Source of the DNA: an uncultured Eubacteriales bacterium
GTDB taxonomy: Bacteria > Bacillota > Clostridia > Oscillospirales > Acutalibacteraceae
Reading direction: 5' to 3'
DNA: 40,315 nucleotides
Assembly (NCBI GenBank): GCA_934486615.1
Contig: CAKSQO010000014.1
Coordinates: 1-40,315, forward strand
In this document: piece after piece, positions 7,601 through 15,966 of the stretch
Numbering within the stretch: position 1 is the first letter of the stretch
How the letters are laid out: every line of letters begins with the position of its first letter
Notes under the pieces: generated by a model
Seen by the model: the letters and a program-made list of their open reading frames with translations, nothing else
What the model was told of the DNA's origin: nothing
The model's database searches: none
Made by a program: the position numbers and the translations under genes

Positions 7601-8461
7601 TTGAAACGATTTTTCAGAAGTAAAAAATTTGTGATAATGATGAGCGTTATCGCGGTCGTCACCGCGCTGGCGGTCACATTCGGCTGTCTGACGGGCCGGT
7701 CTGCGCCGCAGACGGGCTTTACCGGCGCGTTCATTGAGCCGCTCCAGTCATGGTTCTCGTCCGCTGCCGACAGCGTGAGCGGCTTCTTCGGCGTTTTCGG
7801 CGAGCGGGACAGGCTCGAAAAGGAGAACGCCGAGCTTCAGGAGAGAATAAACGAGCTGACAAAGGAAAAGCTCGAGTGGCAGGAGTCCGTGAATGAGAAC
7901 AAGTTCTATAAGGACTTTCTCGGACTTAAAGAGGAGCACGACGATTTTGAGTTCTGCTCCGCACGCGTGATCGCCCGCGACGCAAGCGACGTGTTCGGCA
8001 CGCTGACCATCGACTGCGGCTCTATCGACGGCATAAGCGAGCATGACGTTGTAATAACCGCCGACGGCCTTGTCGGCTATGTAACCACCGTCGCGCCGAC
8101 CTACTCGACCGTCACCACGTTGCTCGACCCGTCGATAAACATCGGCGCATACGACCGCCGCACGGACGACAGCGGAATAGTCACAGGCTCTGTCGACCTT
8201 GCGGGCAAGGGCAAGTGTCTGATGACAAATCTGAACCGCTATTCGACCGCCGTCGACGGCGACTACATCGTCACCTCGGGCGGCGGCGGGGTATTTCCAG
8301 CAGGGCTTATCATCGGTACGATAACCGCGGTCGGTCACGACGAAAGCAAGCTGACCCTCCACGCGGAGATCGAGCCCGCGGCCGACATCCTCAACTGCCG
8401 CAACGTAATGGTCATCACCTCATTCACGGGACAGGGAGCGGTCGACGACCTGATAAAATAA
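7601..8461 (+). CDS. mreC: Rod shape-determining protein MreC
   Basis: The 286-aa protein has one N-terminal membrane helix (about 10-30), a coiled coil (about 68-110, RLEKENAELQERINELTKEK) and the extracytoplasmic beta domain (about 115-286: ARVIARDASDVFGTLTIDCG, VVITADGLVGYVT, STVTTLLDPS, TSGGGGVFPAGLIIGTI). MreC bridges MreB/MreD to PBP2 and activates it. The start is TTG at 7601, the only start that keeps the basic residues before the membrane helix; the ribosome binding site before it is weak. It follows mreB by 57 bp. Confidence 0.93.
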   Translation: MKRFFRSKKFVIMMSVIAVVTALAVTFGCLTGRSAPQTGFTGAFIEPLQSWFSSAADSVSGFFGVFGERDRLEKENAELQERINELTKEKLEWQESVNENKFYKDFLGLKEEHDDFEFCSARVIARDASDVFGTLTIDCGSIDGISEHDVVITADGLVGYVTTVAPTYSTVTTLLDPSINIGAYDRRTDDSGIVTGSVDLAGKGKCLMTNLNRYSTAVDGDYIVTSGGGGVFPAGLIIGTITAVGHDESKLTLHAEIEPAADILNCRNVMVITSFTGQGAVDDLIK

Positions 8462-8478
8462 AGGAGCTTATCCGAAAA

Positions 8479-9030
8479 ATGTATTACCGACTCAGCCGAC
8501 GACACAATTACATATATTATTCCGCCGTCGGCCTGAGCGTGCTGCTTATCGGGCTGCTTCAGGGCGTGCCCGTATTTCCGAGGCTGTTCGGCGTTTATCC
8601 GCTGCCGCTTATTGCGCTGACCGTGTGCGTGGCGGCGTTCAACAGTGAGGTCACGGGCTTTATGACGGGCCTTGCCTGCGGGATTATCATGGACATCACT
8701 TCGCCCGCGCCCGACGGCTTCAACGCATTGTTTCTTATGATAGCGGGGCTTGCGCTCGGGCTGCTGACCGAGCTGCTGTTCAACGACCGCTTCGTCACCA
8801 CGGCCATACTCAGCTTTGCGACCGTGGCCGCCTATTACATTATATATTGGCTTATCAGGATAGTGCCCATGGGCGTTCAGGGCGTCGGGTACTACCTTGT
8901 CAGATACAGCCTGCCCGCTGCCGTCTATACCTGGTGTTTCACCGTGCCGTTTTTCTTTTCGGCGCGGTGGTTCAGCCGAAAGTCGCTTTCGGATAAGCCG
9001 ATAGGCAGCGGACGCGGAGGACTCAAATGA
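8479..9030 (+). CDS. mreD: Rod shape-determining protein MreD
   Basis: From ATG 8479 the protein is 183 aa, nearly all membrane. It has five or six hydrophobic segments (VGLSVLLIGLLQGV, LPLIALTVCVAAF, GFMTGLACGIIMD, ALFLMIAGLALGLLTELLF, AILSFATVAAYYIIYWLI, YTWCFTVPFFFSA) and the MreD-type motif GLACGIIMDITSP. A longer in-frame reading begins at 8215 inside mreC but there is AAGGAG upstream of 8479 and MreD proteins start just before the first helix. It ends in an ATGA overlap with the PBP2 start, so translation is likely coupled. Confidence 0.9.
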   Translation: MYYRLSRRHNYIYYSAVGLSVLLIGLLQGVPVFPRLFGVYPLPLIALTVCVAAFNSEVTGFMTGLACGIIMDITSPAPDGFNALFLMIAGLALGLLTELLFNDRFVTTAILSFATVAAYYIIYWLIRIVPMGVQGVGYYLVRYSLPAAVYTWCFTVPFFFSARWFSRKSLSDKPIGSGRGGLK

Positions 9031-11054
9031 GAAATACGTTTTATCAGAAAAAGAAGGCTTTCAACAAGCGCTTTATCGCACTTATCTGCGTGCTGGCGCT
9101 TGTTATGGGGGCTTTCTGCGTAAAGCTCGGCGAGATGCAGATTGTCAACGCCGAAAAATATCTGGCTCAGGGCGATACCTCGTCAAGCCGCATACAGACC
9201 GTCACCGCCGCGCGCGGCGAGATCGTCGACCGCTACGGCCGCGTGCTCGTCTATAACCGCAGCGGCTTCAACATCGAGTTCGACGCGGCCTACCTGCCGA
9301 AGTCGAAGCTCAACTCGACCGTTTTAAAGCTGACAAGCCTTATGTCCTCGACGGGGGACACCTGGCGCGACGACCTGCCGATGGATAAGCAGGCGCCCTA
9401 CAGCTTCACCGACGGCAGCTCCGATGCGGCTGCAACTCTCCGCTCGACGCTCGGTCTTGCGCGCTACGCCACGGCGCAGAACTGCTTTGACGCGATGGTC
9501 ACGCGCTACAAGCTCGAGGGCATGAGAGAGAGCGATCAGCGCACGATTATGGGTGTGCGCTGGTCGATGGAGCGTGCGGACTATTCGGTCAGCGCTCCGT
9601 TTACGTTTTCCGAGGATGTCGGAGATAAGATAATCGCCGTTATAAAGGAGTCGTCGTTCGAGTTTGAGGGCGTCAACATCGTCTCCGCCACCTTCCGTGA
9701 GTATACCGACCCGACCCTCGCGCCGCACATACTGGGTTACACCGGCCTTATGAGCGAGAGCGAGTGGGCGAAGGTCAAGGACAGCGGCGACTATCAGATG
9801 AACGGCAAGATAGGCAAGGCGGGAATCGAAAAGGCCGCCGAGAGTATGCTCAAGGGTACCGACGGCAAAATAAAGATCACCACCGACGCAAACGGCAAGG
9901 TGCTCTCGACCGAGACGGTGGCCGAGCAGGTGCCAGGTTCGTCGGTGCAGATAACCATTGACAGCAAGCTGCAAAAGGTCGCGCAGGAGGCGCTCAACTC
10001 CGCGATAACCAAGATAAACGCCGAGGCCGAGTACGGCAAGACCTCGACCGGCGGCGCGCTCGCGGTCATTGAGGTCAAGTCGGGCGAGGTGCTCGCCGCC
10101 GCAAACTGGCCGAGCTACTCGATGGACGACCTGTTCAACAACTACAGCGACCTGCTCAGGGCTGCGAACAATCCGCTTTTCGACCGTTCGCTCAACGGCA
10201 CTTACCCGCCGGGCTCGACGTTCAAGCCCGCCGTCGCGCTTATCGGCCTTGAAACGGGCAAGATAACCGCAGGCGAGACGATAAACTGCGTGCACAAGTA
10301 CAAGCGGTTTGAGGACTTTCAGCCGTCCTGCCTCGGCACGCACGGCCGCCTGACCGTGTCGCGCGCTCTGGCAAAGTCGTGCAACTACTTCTTCTACGAG
10401 GTCGGCTACCGCGTAGGAATCGACACGCTCAACAAATACAGCCGCCAGCTCGGCTTCGGCGTCGCCACGGGAGTGGAGCTGCCCGAGTCGACGGGCACGC
10501 TCGCGGGCAAGGAGGAGCGCAAAAAGCGCAATCAGGTCTGGAACCCCGGCGACACAATTCAGGCCGCCATCGGCCAGTCCGACAACCTGTTCACGCCCAT
10601 GCAGATGGCGGTGTTCACCGCGACGGTCGCCTCGGGCGGCACGCGCTACAAGGCGCACTTTGTCAAGGGCGTCTACGACTACTCGATGAGCGAGCTGCAG
10701 CAAAGCGACTTCACCGAGGTGCTCGACAGGGTCGAGATCTCGGACGAGACGTTCAACGTCGTGCGTGAGGGCATGCTTCAGGTTACCGAGAACGGCACGG
10801 CGACCTCGACGTTCGGCCGTTACTCGATAAAGGTCGCGGGCAAGACGGGCACCGCCGACGCGCCGAACAAGACCAACGCCATGTTCATCGCGTTCGCGCC
10901 CTATGACGACCCGCAGATAGCCATCGCGATAGCCGTCGAAAACGGCGGTCACGGCTCGGCCATCGCCCCCGTGGCAAAGGAGATTTTCGACGCGTACTTC
11001 TTCAATTCCTCCGAGCCGTACAGCGGCCAGCAGACCAATACCTTATTAAAATAG
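9027..11054 (+). CDS. mrdA: Penicillin-binding protein 2, elongation-specific transpeptidase
   Basis: The 675-aa class B PBP has an N-terminal membrane anchor (about 15-35), the dimerisation domain (RGEIVDRYGRVL near 64-75) and a C-terminal transpeptidase domain. Catalytic motifs are present: STFK with Ser397 and Lys400, SCN with Ser451, and KTGT at 606-609. It crosslinks peptidoglycan during cylinder elongation, working with a SEDS glycosyltransferase (RodA) that is not in this window. Its ATG overlaps the mreD stop. Position after mreBCD supports PBP2 rather than the division PBP3. It is the target class of mecillinam-like beta-lactams. Confidence 0.95.
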   Translation: MRNTFYQKKKAFNKRFIALICVLALVMGAFCVKLGEMQIVNAEKYLAQGDTSSSRIQTVTAARGEIVDRYGRVLVYNRSGFNIEFDAAYLPKSKLNSTVLKLTSLMSSTGDTWRDDLPMDKQAPYSFTDGSSDAAATLRSTLGLARYATAQNCFDAMVTRYKLEGMRESDQRTIMGVRWSMERADYSVSAPFTFSEDVGDKIIAVIKESSFEFEGVNIVSATFREYTDPTLAPHILGYTGLMSESEWAKVKDSGDYQMNGKIGKAGIEKAAESMLKGTDGKIKITTDANGKVLSTETVAEQVPGSSVQITIDSKLQKVAQEALNSAITKINAEAEYGKTSTGGALAVIEVKSGEVLAAANWPSYSMDDLFNNYSDLLRAANNPLFDRSLNGTYPPGSTFKPAVALIGLETGKITAGETINCVHKYKRFEDFQPSCLGTHGRLTVSRALAKSCNYFFYEVGYRVGIDTLNKYSRQLGFGVATGVELPESTGTLAGKEERKKRNQVWNPGDTIQAAIGQSDNLFTPMQMAVFTATVASGGTRYKAHFVKGVYDYSMSELQQSDFTEVLDRVEISDETFNVVREGMLQVTENGTATSTFGRYSIKVAGKTGTADAPNKTNAMFIAFAPYDDPQIAIAIAVENGGHGSAIAPVAKEIFDAYFFNSSEPYSGQQTNTLLK

Positions 11055-11161
11055 GGCGGAAAGCGGCTCTGCAGCAGGGCGCGCAGCTCGGCTTTAAGCC
11101 GCAAAAAGCCGCCGCGGCTGCAAATGCAAGCGCAAAAACCGCTTAAAAAAATTCAAAACCT

Positions 11162-11190
11162 TTGACACGCCGCAAACTATGTGATAATAT
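11162..11190 (+). promoter_or_regulatory. Promoter of the MinD-like gene
   Basis: TTGACA, a 17-bp spacer and TAATAT, 38 bp upstream of the start codon. This strong sigma-A match separates the gene from the mre operon. The preceding 11055-11160 is GC-rich with short hairpins and no gene. Confidence 0.8.
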
Positions 11191-11227
11191 AGTTTCGAAG
11201 AACTTTTAGCGGGAGTGTGAGCGTAGA

Positions 11228-11983
11228 ATGGCATCTCAGCGCGGCTGCAAGGTGTTCGCCACCGTGTCGGGCAAGGGCGGCACGGGCAAGTCGACCGTCG
11301 CGTGTATGCTCGGGACGGCTTTCGCCCGCTGCGGGCACAGCACCCTGCTCATCGACGCCGACGAGGGGCTGCGCTGTCTTGACCTCATGCTCGGGGTCAG
11401 CGAGGGCGTGGTCTACGACCTCGGCGACCTGCTCAGAGGCGGCTGCGAGGCAAAGGACGCTATCCGGCCCGTGCCGAACATAAGCGGGCTTTATCTGCTG
11501 CCCGCGCCCTTTTCGGCGGGCGGCGTCAGCGAGAGGCTCGGCGAGCTGGTCGGGAAGCTGCGCGGCGTGTTCGACCGCATAATCATCGACTCCACCGCGG
11601 GCATCGGCCCCGTGTTTTCGACCGTTTCGGCCTGTGCCGACGAGGTCATCGCCGTCGTCGGCAGCGACCCCGTCAGCATACGCGACGCGCGCAACGTCTG
11701 CGAGCTGCTGCGCGACGTGTCCGAGGCCAAGCGGCGGCTGATAATCAATCGCTTTTACTATCACGACCTGCGCAGCGGCCTTGCCCCGCAGATCGACAGC
11801 ATCATCGACTCTACCGCCATACGTCTTGTCGGCATCGTTCCGTTTGACGAGGCCGTGCAGCTGGCGGCAATGCGCGGCGAGGTCGCGCAAAAGGGCGGCG
11901 CGTGGCGCGCCTTCGTGCGGATAGCGCACCGTTTGGACGGCAAAAACGTAAATTTGCCGAAGCTCAAAAAGATAAAGGCCTGA
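11228..11983 (+). CDS. minD: MinD/ParA-family ATPase, probable septum site-determining protein
   Basis: The 251-aa protein has the deviant Walker A motif KGGTGKST (about 16-23), the switch region TLLIDADEGLRCLDLMLG and Walker B FDRIIIDSTAGIG (about 117-129), as in MinD. Residues GIVPFDEAVQLAAMRGE correspond to the MinD region 'G-V-I-P-D-D ... GEP'. MinD dimerises on ATP, binds the membrane and carries MinC to block division near poles. The usual C-terminal amphipathic targeting helix is not obvious: the tail is basic (VNLPKLKKIKA). No minC or minE is nearby, although they usually flank minD in Clostridia. Other ParA-type roles cannot be excluded. ATG 11228 is the only in-frame start near GGGAG (11211-11215). 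Confidence 0.78.
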   Translation: MASQRGCKVFATVSGKGGTGKSTVACMLGTAFARCGHSTLLIDADEGLRCLDLMLGVSEGVVYDLGDLLRGGCEAKDAIRPVPNISGLYLLPAPFSAGGVSERLGELVGKLRGVFDRIIIDSTAGIGPVFSTVSACADEVIAVVGSDPVSIRDARNVCELLRDVSEAKRRLIINRFYYHDLRSGLAPQIDSIIDSTAIRLVGIVPFDEAVQLAAMRGEVAQKGGAWRAFVRIAHRLDGKNVNLPKLKKIKA

Positions 11984-12049
11984 CCTCCCGCTTTAAAGGC
12001 GGATTTCGGTTTACTTCAATAAAAACACAAACGGAAGGGAATGTTTCAT

Positions 12050-12448
12050 ATGACGATAGCACTCATCGCTGACGACGCTAAAAAGGAGCTTATGGTGCAG
12101 TTTTGCATAGCCTACTGCGGTATTCTCAGCCGCCACAGCATCTGCGCGACAGGCTCAACCGGCAAGCTGGTCGCGGAAGCGACAGGGCTTGAGATCACCC
12201 GCTTTCTGAGCGGCTCTCAGGGCGGCGACGAGCAGATTGCCGCGCGTATCAGCTGTGACGAGATCGACCTCGTGCTCTTTTTGCGCGACCCGCTGTCGAG
12301 TATGCAGCACGAAATTAACGAGCTGAACCTGCTGCGCCTTTGTGACGTTCACAGCATTCCGCTTGCAACCAATATCGCCACCGCCGAGGTGCTTATCCAC
12401 GGCCTTGAGCGCGGCGACCTCGGCTGGAGAGACATCGTTCACCCGTAA
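12050..12448 (+). CDS. mgsA: Methylglyoxal synthase with altered active-site positions
   Basis: The protein is 132 aa from ATG 12050. Starting at ATG 12041 would add MFH; the shorter form matches family starts such as M-x-IALIA. MgsA converts dihydroxyacetone phosphate to methylglyoxal and phosphate, a bypass of lower glycolysis. Recognisable segments are ATGSTGKLV (phosphate loop), GGDEQIAARI with the catalytic-base aspartate (D60, E. coli D71), LFLRDPL and ATNIATAEVLI. Compared with my recollection of the E. coli enzyme at a constant offset of 11, H19 is Asp (D8) and D101 is Asn (N90), while D20, D71, D91 and H98 are kept. GGAAGG lies just upstream. It follows the MinD gene by 66 bp and may be cotranscribed with it. 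Confidence 0.88.
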   Translation: MTIALIADDAKKELMVQFCIAYCGILSRHSICATGSTGKLVAEATGLEITRFLSGSQGGDEQIAARISCDEIDLVLFLRDPLSSMQHEINELNLLRLCDVHSIPLATNIATAEVLIHGLERGDLGWRDIVHP

Positions 12449-12458
12449 ATCGAATTTT

Positions 12459-12726
12459 GCGGCAGCGACGGGAAAAAGTAGGCGCGTTGACCCCGACAGG
12501 AAGGAGCAGCTTTGACTGAGACCGCTCCAGGATAAGTCCGCGACCGAAGACAGCCCCGAGCCGCTTTAGAGTTTGCGCTCTTTTAAAATAAAGAGCGCCG
12601 TACCCCACGCCCACGTTACGGGCGAAAGCGGGCGCGCTTATTTTAAGCGCGTCAATTAGGGTGGCACCGCGGTTTAAACCGTCCCTAATTCGGCTCTTTA
12701 AAAGGGTCGGGTTGGGGACTTTTTTA
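12459..12726 (+). promoter_or_regulatory. T-box riboswitch leader of hisS-aspS (specifier probably GAC, Asp)
   Basis: The T-box sequence AGGGTGGCACCGCGG is at 12658-12672. Its flanks ATTAGGG / CCCTAAT form the antiterminator, and GTCCC...GGGGAC followed by TTTTTTATTTT (12681-12730) forms the terminator. The stem I base pairs GCGGC (12459-12463) with GCCGC (12560-12564), and CGGG with CCCG. AGTA (12477-12480) and GAA (12546-12548) look like the two sides of the specifier-loop bulge, leaving GAC at 12549-12551 as likely specifier, followed by A. A stem III (GCGCTCTTT/AAAGAGCGC) lies at 12576-12600. Uncharged tRNA would favour antitermination and expression of hisS-aspS. The leader begins only 10 nt after the mgsA stop. 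Confidence 0.95.
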
Positions 12727-12809
12727 TTTTAAAATAAAGGCGGGCGGTTTTTGCCCGCTTCAAGAGGACTTTTTAAATAAAAAGCCCAAAGCATCAAGGA
12801 GGAGAACTT

Positions 12810-14141
12810 ATGGCACTTTTAACCCAGGCCGCAAAGGGAACGCAGGACGTTCTGCCGAAGGAAAGCGGGAAATGGCAGTATGTCGAGCACAGCCTGCTCG
12901 AGACTGCGCGCCTTTACGGCTTTAAGGAGATACGCACCCCGGTGTTTGAGCACACGGAGCTGTTCAACCGCTCCGTCGGCGACACGACCGACGTGGTGCA
13001 GAAGGAGATGTACACCTTCAACGACAACGGCGGCCGCAGCATCTCGCTGCGCCCCGAGGGCACGGCGGGCGCGGTGCGCGCCTATCTCGAGCACGGCCTG
13101 CACAACGAGGCGCTGCCGCAGAAGGTGTGCTACCTGCTGTCGTGCTACCGCTACGAGAAGCCGCAGGCAGGCCGTCTGCGCGAGTTCCACCAGTTCGGCG
13201 TTGAGTGCTTCGGCGCAGGCAAGCCGAGCGCGGACGCGGAGGTCATCAGCCTTGCAAAGTCGGCGTTCGACAATTTGGGGATAAAAAATCTGCACCTCGA
13301 GCTTAACTCGATAGGCTGCCCGAAGTGCCGCCCCAAATACACCGCCGCGCTGAAGGAGTACTTCTCCTCGCGCGCCGATGAGCTGTGCGACACCTGCCGC
13401 TCGCGCCTTGACCGCAACCCGATGCGCATACTCGACTGCAAGTCGCCGATCTGCTCGGCCATTGCGGCCGACGCGCCGACGGTGCTCGACTTCATCTGCG
13501 ACGAGTGCCGCGACCACTTCGACGGCGTGGGCAGGCATCTGAACGCGCTCGGCATCGACTTCACCGTCAATCCCAAGATCGTGCGCGGCCTTGACTACTA
13601 CACCCGCACGGTTTTCGAGTTCGTTTCCAACGACATCGGCGCTCAGGCGACCGTCTGCGGCGGCGGCCGCTACGACGGACTGGTCGAGCAGATGGGCGGT
13701 CAGCCGACCCCCGCGCTCGGCTTCGCGATAGGGCTTGAGCGGCTGCATATGGTCATGCAGGCGCAGGGCTGCGAGTACCCGCAGGACAAGCCGTGCGAGG
13801 TCTACATCGCGCCCATGGGCGACGAGGCCTCGGAAATGGCGTCGTCGCTGTGCAGCCGCCTGAGAGCGGAGGGCTTCTCGGCCGAGACGGACATCGTCGG
13901 CCGCGGGCTTAAAGCGCAGATGAAGTACGCAAACAAGCTCGGCGCACGCTTCACCGTCGTTCTCGGCGATAACGAGATCGCCGAAGGCAAGGCGCGGCTT
14001 AAAAATATGGCCGACGGCAGCGAGTCGGAGGTGACCCTGCCCGAGGGGCTTGTCGCCGCCGTTTACGACGCCGCAATAAGCAACACGCTCGCCGACCTGA
14101 CCGACTCGCTCGAAAACGATGCGTCGGGTCTGCTGAAATAA
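12810..14141 (+). CDS. hisS: Histidyl-tRNA synthetase
   Basis: The 443-aa class II synthetase starts with the family motif AAKGTQDVLPKES. Motif 2 is in CYRYEKPQAGRLREFHQFGVE. The HisA signature GLDYYTRTVFEF (about 262-273) and motif 3 ALGFAIGLERLHMV are present. The C-terminal anticodon-binding domain (about 325-420) begins VYIAPMGDEA. An insert between motifs 2 and 3 carries a run of CxxC-like pairs (CPKC, CDTC, CDEC) seen in clostridial HisRS and possibly metal-binding. AAGGAGGAG precedes ATG. The gene is first in the T-box-controlled operon and is 16 bp from aspS. Confidence 0.97.
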   Translation: MALLTQAAKGTQDVLPKESGKWQYVEHSLLETARLYGFKEIRTPVFEHTELFNRSVGDTTDVVQKEMYTFNDNGGRSISLRPEGTAGAVRAYLEHGLHNEALPQKVCYLLSCYRYEKPQAGRLREFHQFGVECFGAGKPSADAEVISLAKSAFDNLGIKNLHLELNSIGCPKCRPKYTAALKEYFSSRADELCDTCRSRLDRNPMRILDCKSPICSAIAADAPTVLDFICDECRDHFDGVGRHLNALGIDFTVNPKIVRGLDYYTRTVFEFVSNDIGAQATVCGGGRYDGLVEQMGGQPTPALGFAIGLERLHMVMQAQGCEYPQDKPCEVYIAPMGDEASEMASSLCSRLRAEGFSAETDIVGRGLKAQMKYANKLGARFTVVLGDNEIAEGKARLKNMADGSESEVTLPEGLVAAVYDAAISNTLADLTDSLENDASGLLK

Positions 14142-14157
14142 ATTCGGAGGGAAAATA

Positions 14158-15966
14158 ATGGCTCTTAAAATCGAAAAAATGGGTAATTTGCGCCGCACCT
14201 GCTACTGCGGCGACCTGCGCCGAAGCGACGAGGGCAAGACCGTTACCGTCTGCGGCTGGATTCAGCGTCAACGCGACCTCGGTCAGCTCATCTTCTGCGA
14301 CCTGCGCGACCGCAGCGGCATAGTCCAGCTCGCCTTTGACGACGGGACAGACAAGGCCGTGTTTGACAAGGCGTTCCAGCTGCGCGGCGAGTACGTCGTC
14401 ATCGCGCGCGGCGTTGTCCGCGTCCGCTCGAGCATAAACAGCGAAATTCCGACCGGCGAGGTTGAGATCGCCGTCGACGAGCTGCGCGTGCTCAACACCG
14501 CCGAGACTCCGCCTTTTGAGATCCTCGAGAATTCGACCGTCCGCGAGGATTTGCGGCTTACCTACCGCTATCTCGACCTGCGCCGCCCCGATATGCAGCG
14601 CAACATTCTCGTGCGCCATCAGATCGTCAAGTGCGCGCGCGACTACTATGACGAGAACGGCTTTATCGAAATCGAGACACCTATCCTCATTAAATCCACG
14701 CCCGAGGGCGCGCGCGACTACCTCGTGCCCTCCCGCGTTAAGAAGGGCCGCTTCTTTGCGCTGCCGCAGTCGCCGCAGCAGTACAAGCAGCTGCTGATGC
14801 TGTCGGGCTTCGACCGCTATATGCAGATTGCGCGCTGCTTCCGCGATGAGGATCTGCGCGCCGACCGCCAGCCCGAGTTCACGCAGATAGACCTCGAGAT
14901 GTCGTTTGTCGACGTTGACGATGTGCTCGCGGTCAACGAGGGCTTTATGAAAACCGTGTTCAAGCGCGTGCTCGGCCTCGACATCAAGACTCCGTTTGAG
15001 CGCCTCAGCTGGCACGACGCGATGAACCGCTTCGGCTCGGACAAGCCCGATACCCGCTTCGGCCTTGAGCTTCAGGACCTCAGCGACATCTTCGCAAATT
15101 GCGAATTCAAGGTGTTCGCAGGCGCTCTCGCCGCGGGCGGCAGCGTACGCGCGATTAAGGTGCCGAACTCCGCCGACAGGCTGACCCGCAAGGTCATCGA
15201 CAAGCTGACCGAGTTTGTCAAGGACTACGGCGCAAAGGGGCTTGCGTTTACGCGTATGACCGCCGACGGCGTCGCCTCGAGCTTTGAGAAGTTTTTGTCC
15301 GAAGCCGAGGTCAGCGCCCTGCACGAGCGGCTTGATATGAAGGAGGGCGACGTTCTCCTCGTCGTCGCCGACGGCAAGAACAAGGTCGTCTGGGACTCGC
15401 TCGGCGCGCTGCGCTGCGAAGTCGCGAACCGCCTCGGACTTATCGATAAGAGCAGATTCAACTTCCTCTGGGTCGTTGACTTCCCGCTGTTTGAGTACAG
15501 CGAGGAGGAGGGTCGCTTCGTCGCAATGCACCACCCGTTCACCGCACCTGCCGACGACTCCGTCGACCGCCTGCTGACCGATCAGGGCAGCTGCACCGCC
15601 AAGGCTTACGATATGGTGCTCAACGGCTGTGAGGTCGGCGGCGGCTCTATCCGAATCAACGACGCCGAGACCCAGACCAAAATGTTCGAGGCGCTCGGCT
15701 TCACCGACGAGGCCGCGAGGGAGCGCTTCGGCTTCTTCATCGACGCGTTCAAGTACGGCGCGCCGCCGCACGGCGGAATGGCCTACGGCCTCGACCGACT
15801 GGTCATGCTCATGCTCGGCCTTGACTCTATCCGCGACGTTATCGCGTTCCCGAAGGTCGCAAATTCGAGCGAGCTTATGAGCGGCGCTCCCGCCGTCGTC
15901 GATGGGCAGCAGCTGGCCGACCTCGACATTCATCTTATCACCGAGGTGAGCGAAGATGAAGATTGA
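14158..15966 (+). CDS. aspS: Aspartyl-tRNA synthetase
   Basis: The 602-aa protein has the bacterial AspRS layout. The N-terminal OB-fold anticodon domain contains GWIQRQRDLGQLIFCDLRDR. The catalytic core has motif 1/2 segments (RYLDLRRPDMQRN, ETPILIKSTPEGARDYLVPS, LPQSPQQYKQLLM, ARCFRDEDLRADRQPEFTQI). A GAD insertion spans about 285-415. The C-terminal motif 3 GLDRLVMLMLG is followed by the typical ending RDVIAFPK. It charges tRNA-Asp; whether it also charges tRNA-Asn depends on a gatCAB system not visible here. GGAGG precedes ATG. The last 11 bases overlap the PHP gene start. Confidence 0.97.
   Translation: MALKIEKMGNLRRTCYCGDLRRSDEGKTVTVCGWIQRQRDLGQLIFCDLRDRSGIVQLAFDDGTDKAVFDKAFQLRGEYVVIARGVVRVRSSINSEIPTGEVEIAVDELRVLNTAETPPFEILENSTVREDLRLTYRYLDLRRPDMQRNILVRHQIVKCARDYYDENGFIEIETPILIKSTPEGARDYLVPSRVKKGRFFALPQSPQQYKQLLMLSGFDRYMQIARCFRDEDLRADRQPEFTQIDLEMSFVDVDDVLAVNEGFMKTVFKRVLGLDIKTPFERLSWHDAMNRFGSDKPDTRFGLELQDLSDIFANCEFKVFAGALAAGGSVRAIKVPNSADRLTRKVIDKLTEFVKDYGAKGLAFTRMTADGVASSFEKFLSEAEVSALHERLDMKEGDVLLVVADGKNKVVWDSLGALRCEVANRLGLIDKSRFNFLWVVDFPLFEYSEEEGRFVAMHHPFTAPADDSVDRLLTDQGSCTAKAYDMVLNGCEVGGGSIRINDAETQTKMFEALGFTDEAARERFGFFIDAFKYGAPPHGGMAYGLDRLVMLMLGLDSIRDVIAFPKVANSSELMSGAPAVVDGQQLADLDIHLITEVSEDED

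Noticed and set aside
8215..8478. Longer N-terminus for MreD starting inside mreC
   Set aside because: The extra 88 residues are Arg-rich and unlike MreD; ATG 8479 has AAGGAG upstream and lies just before the first membrane helix.
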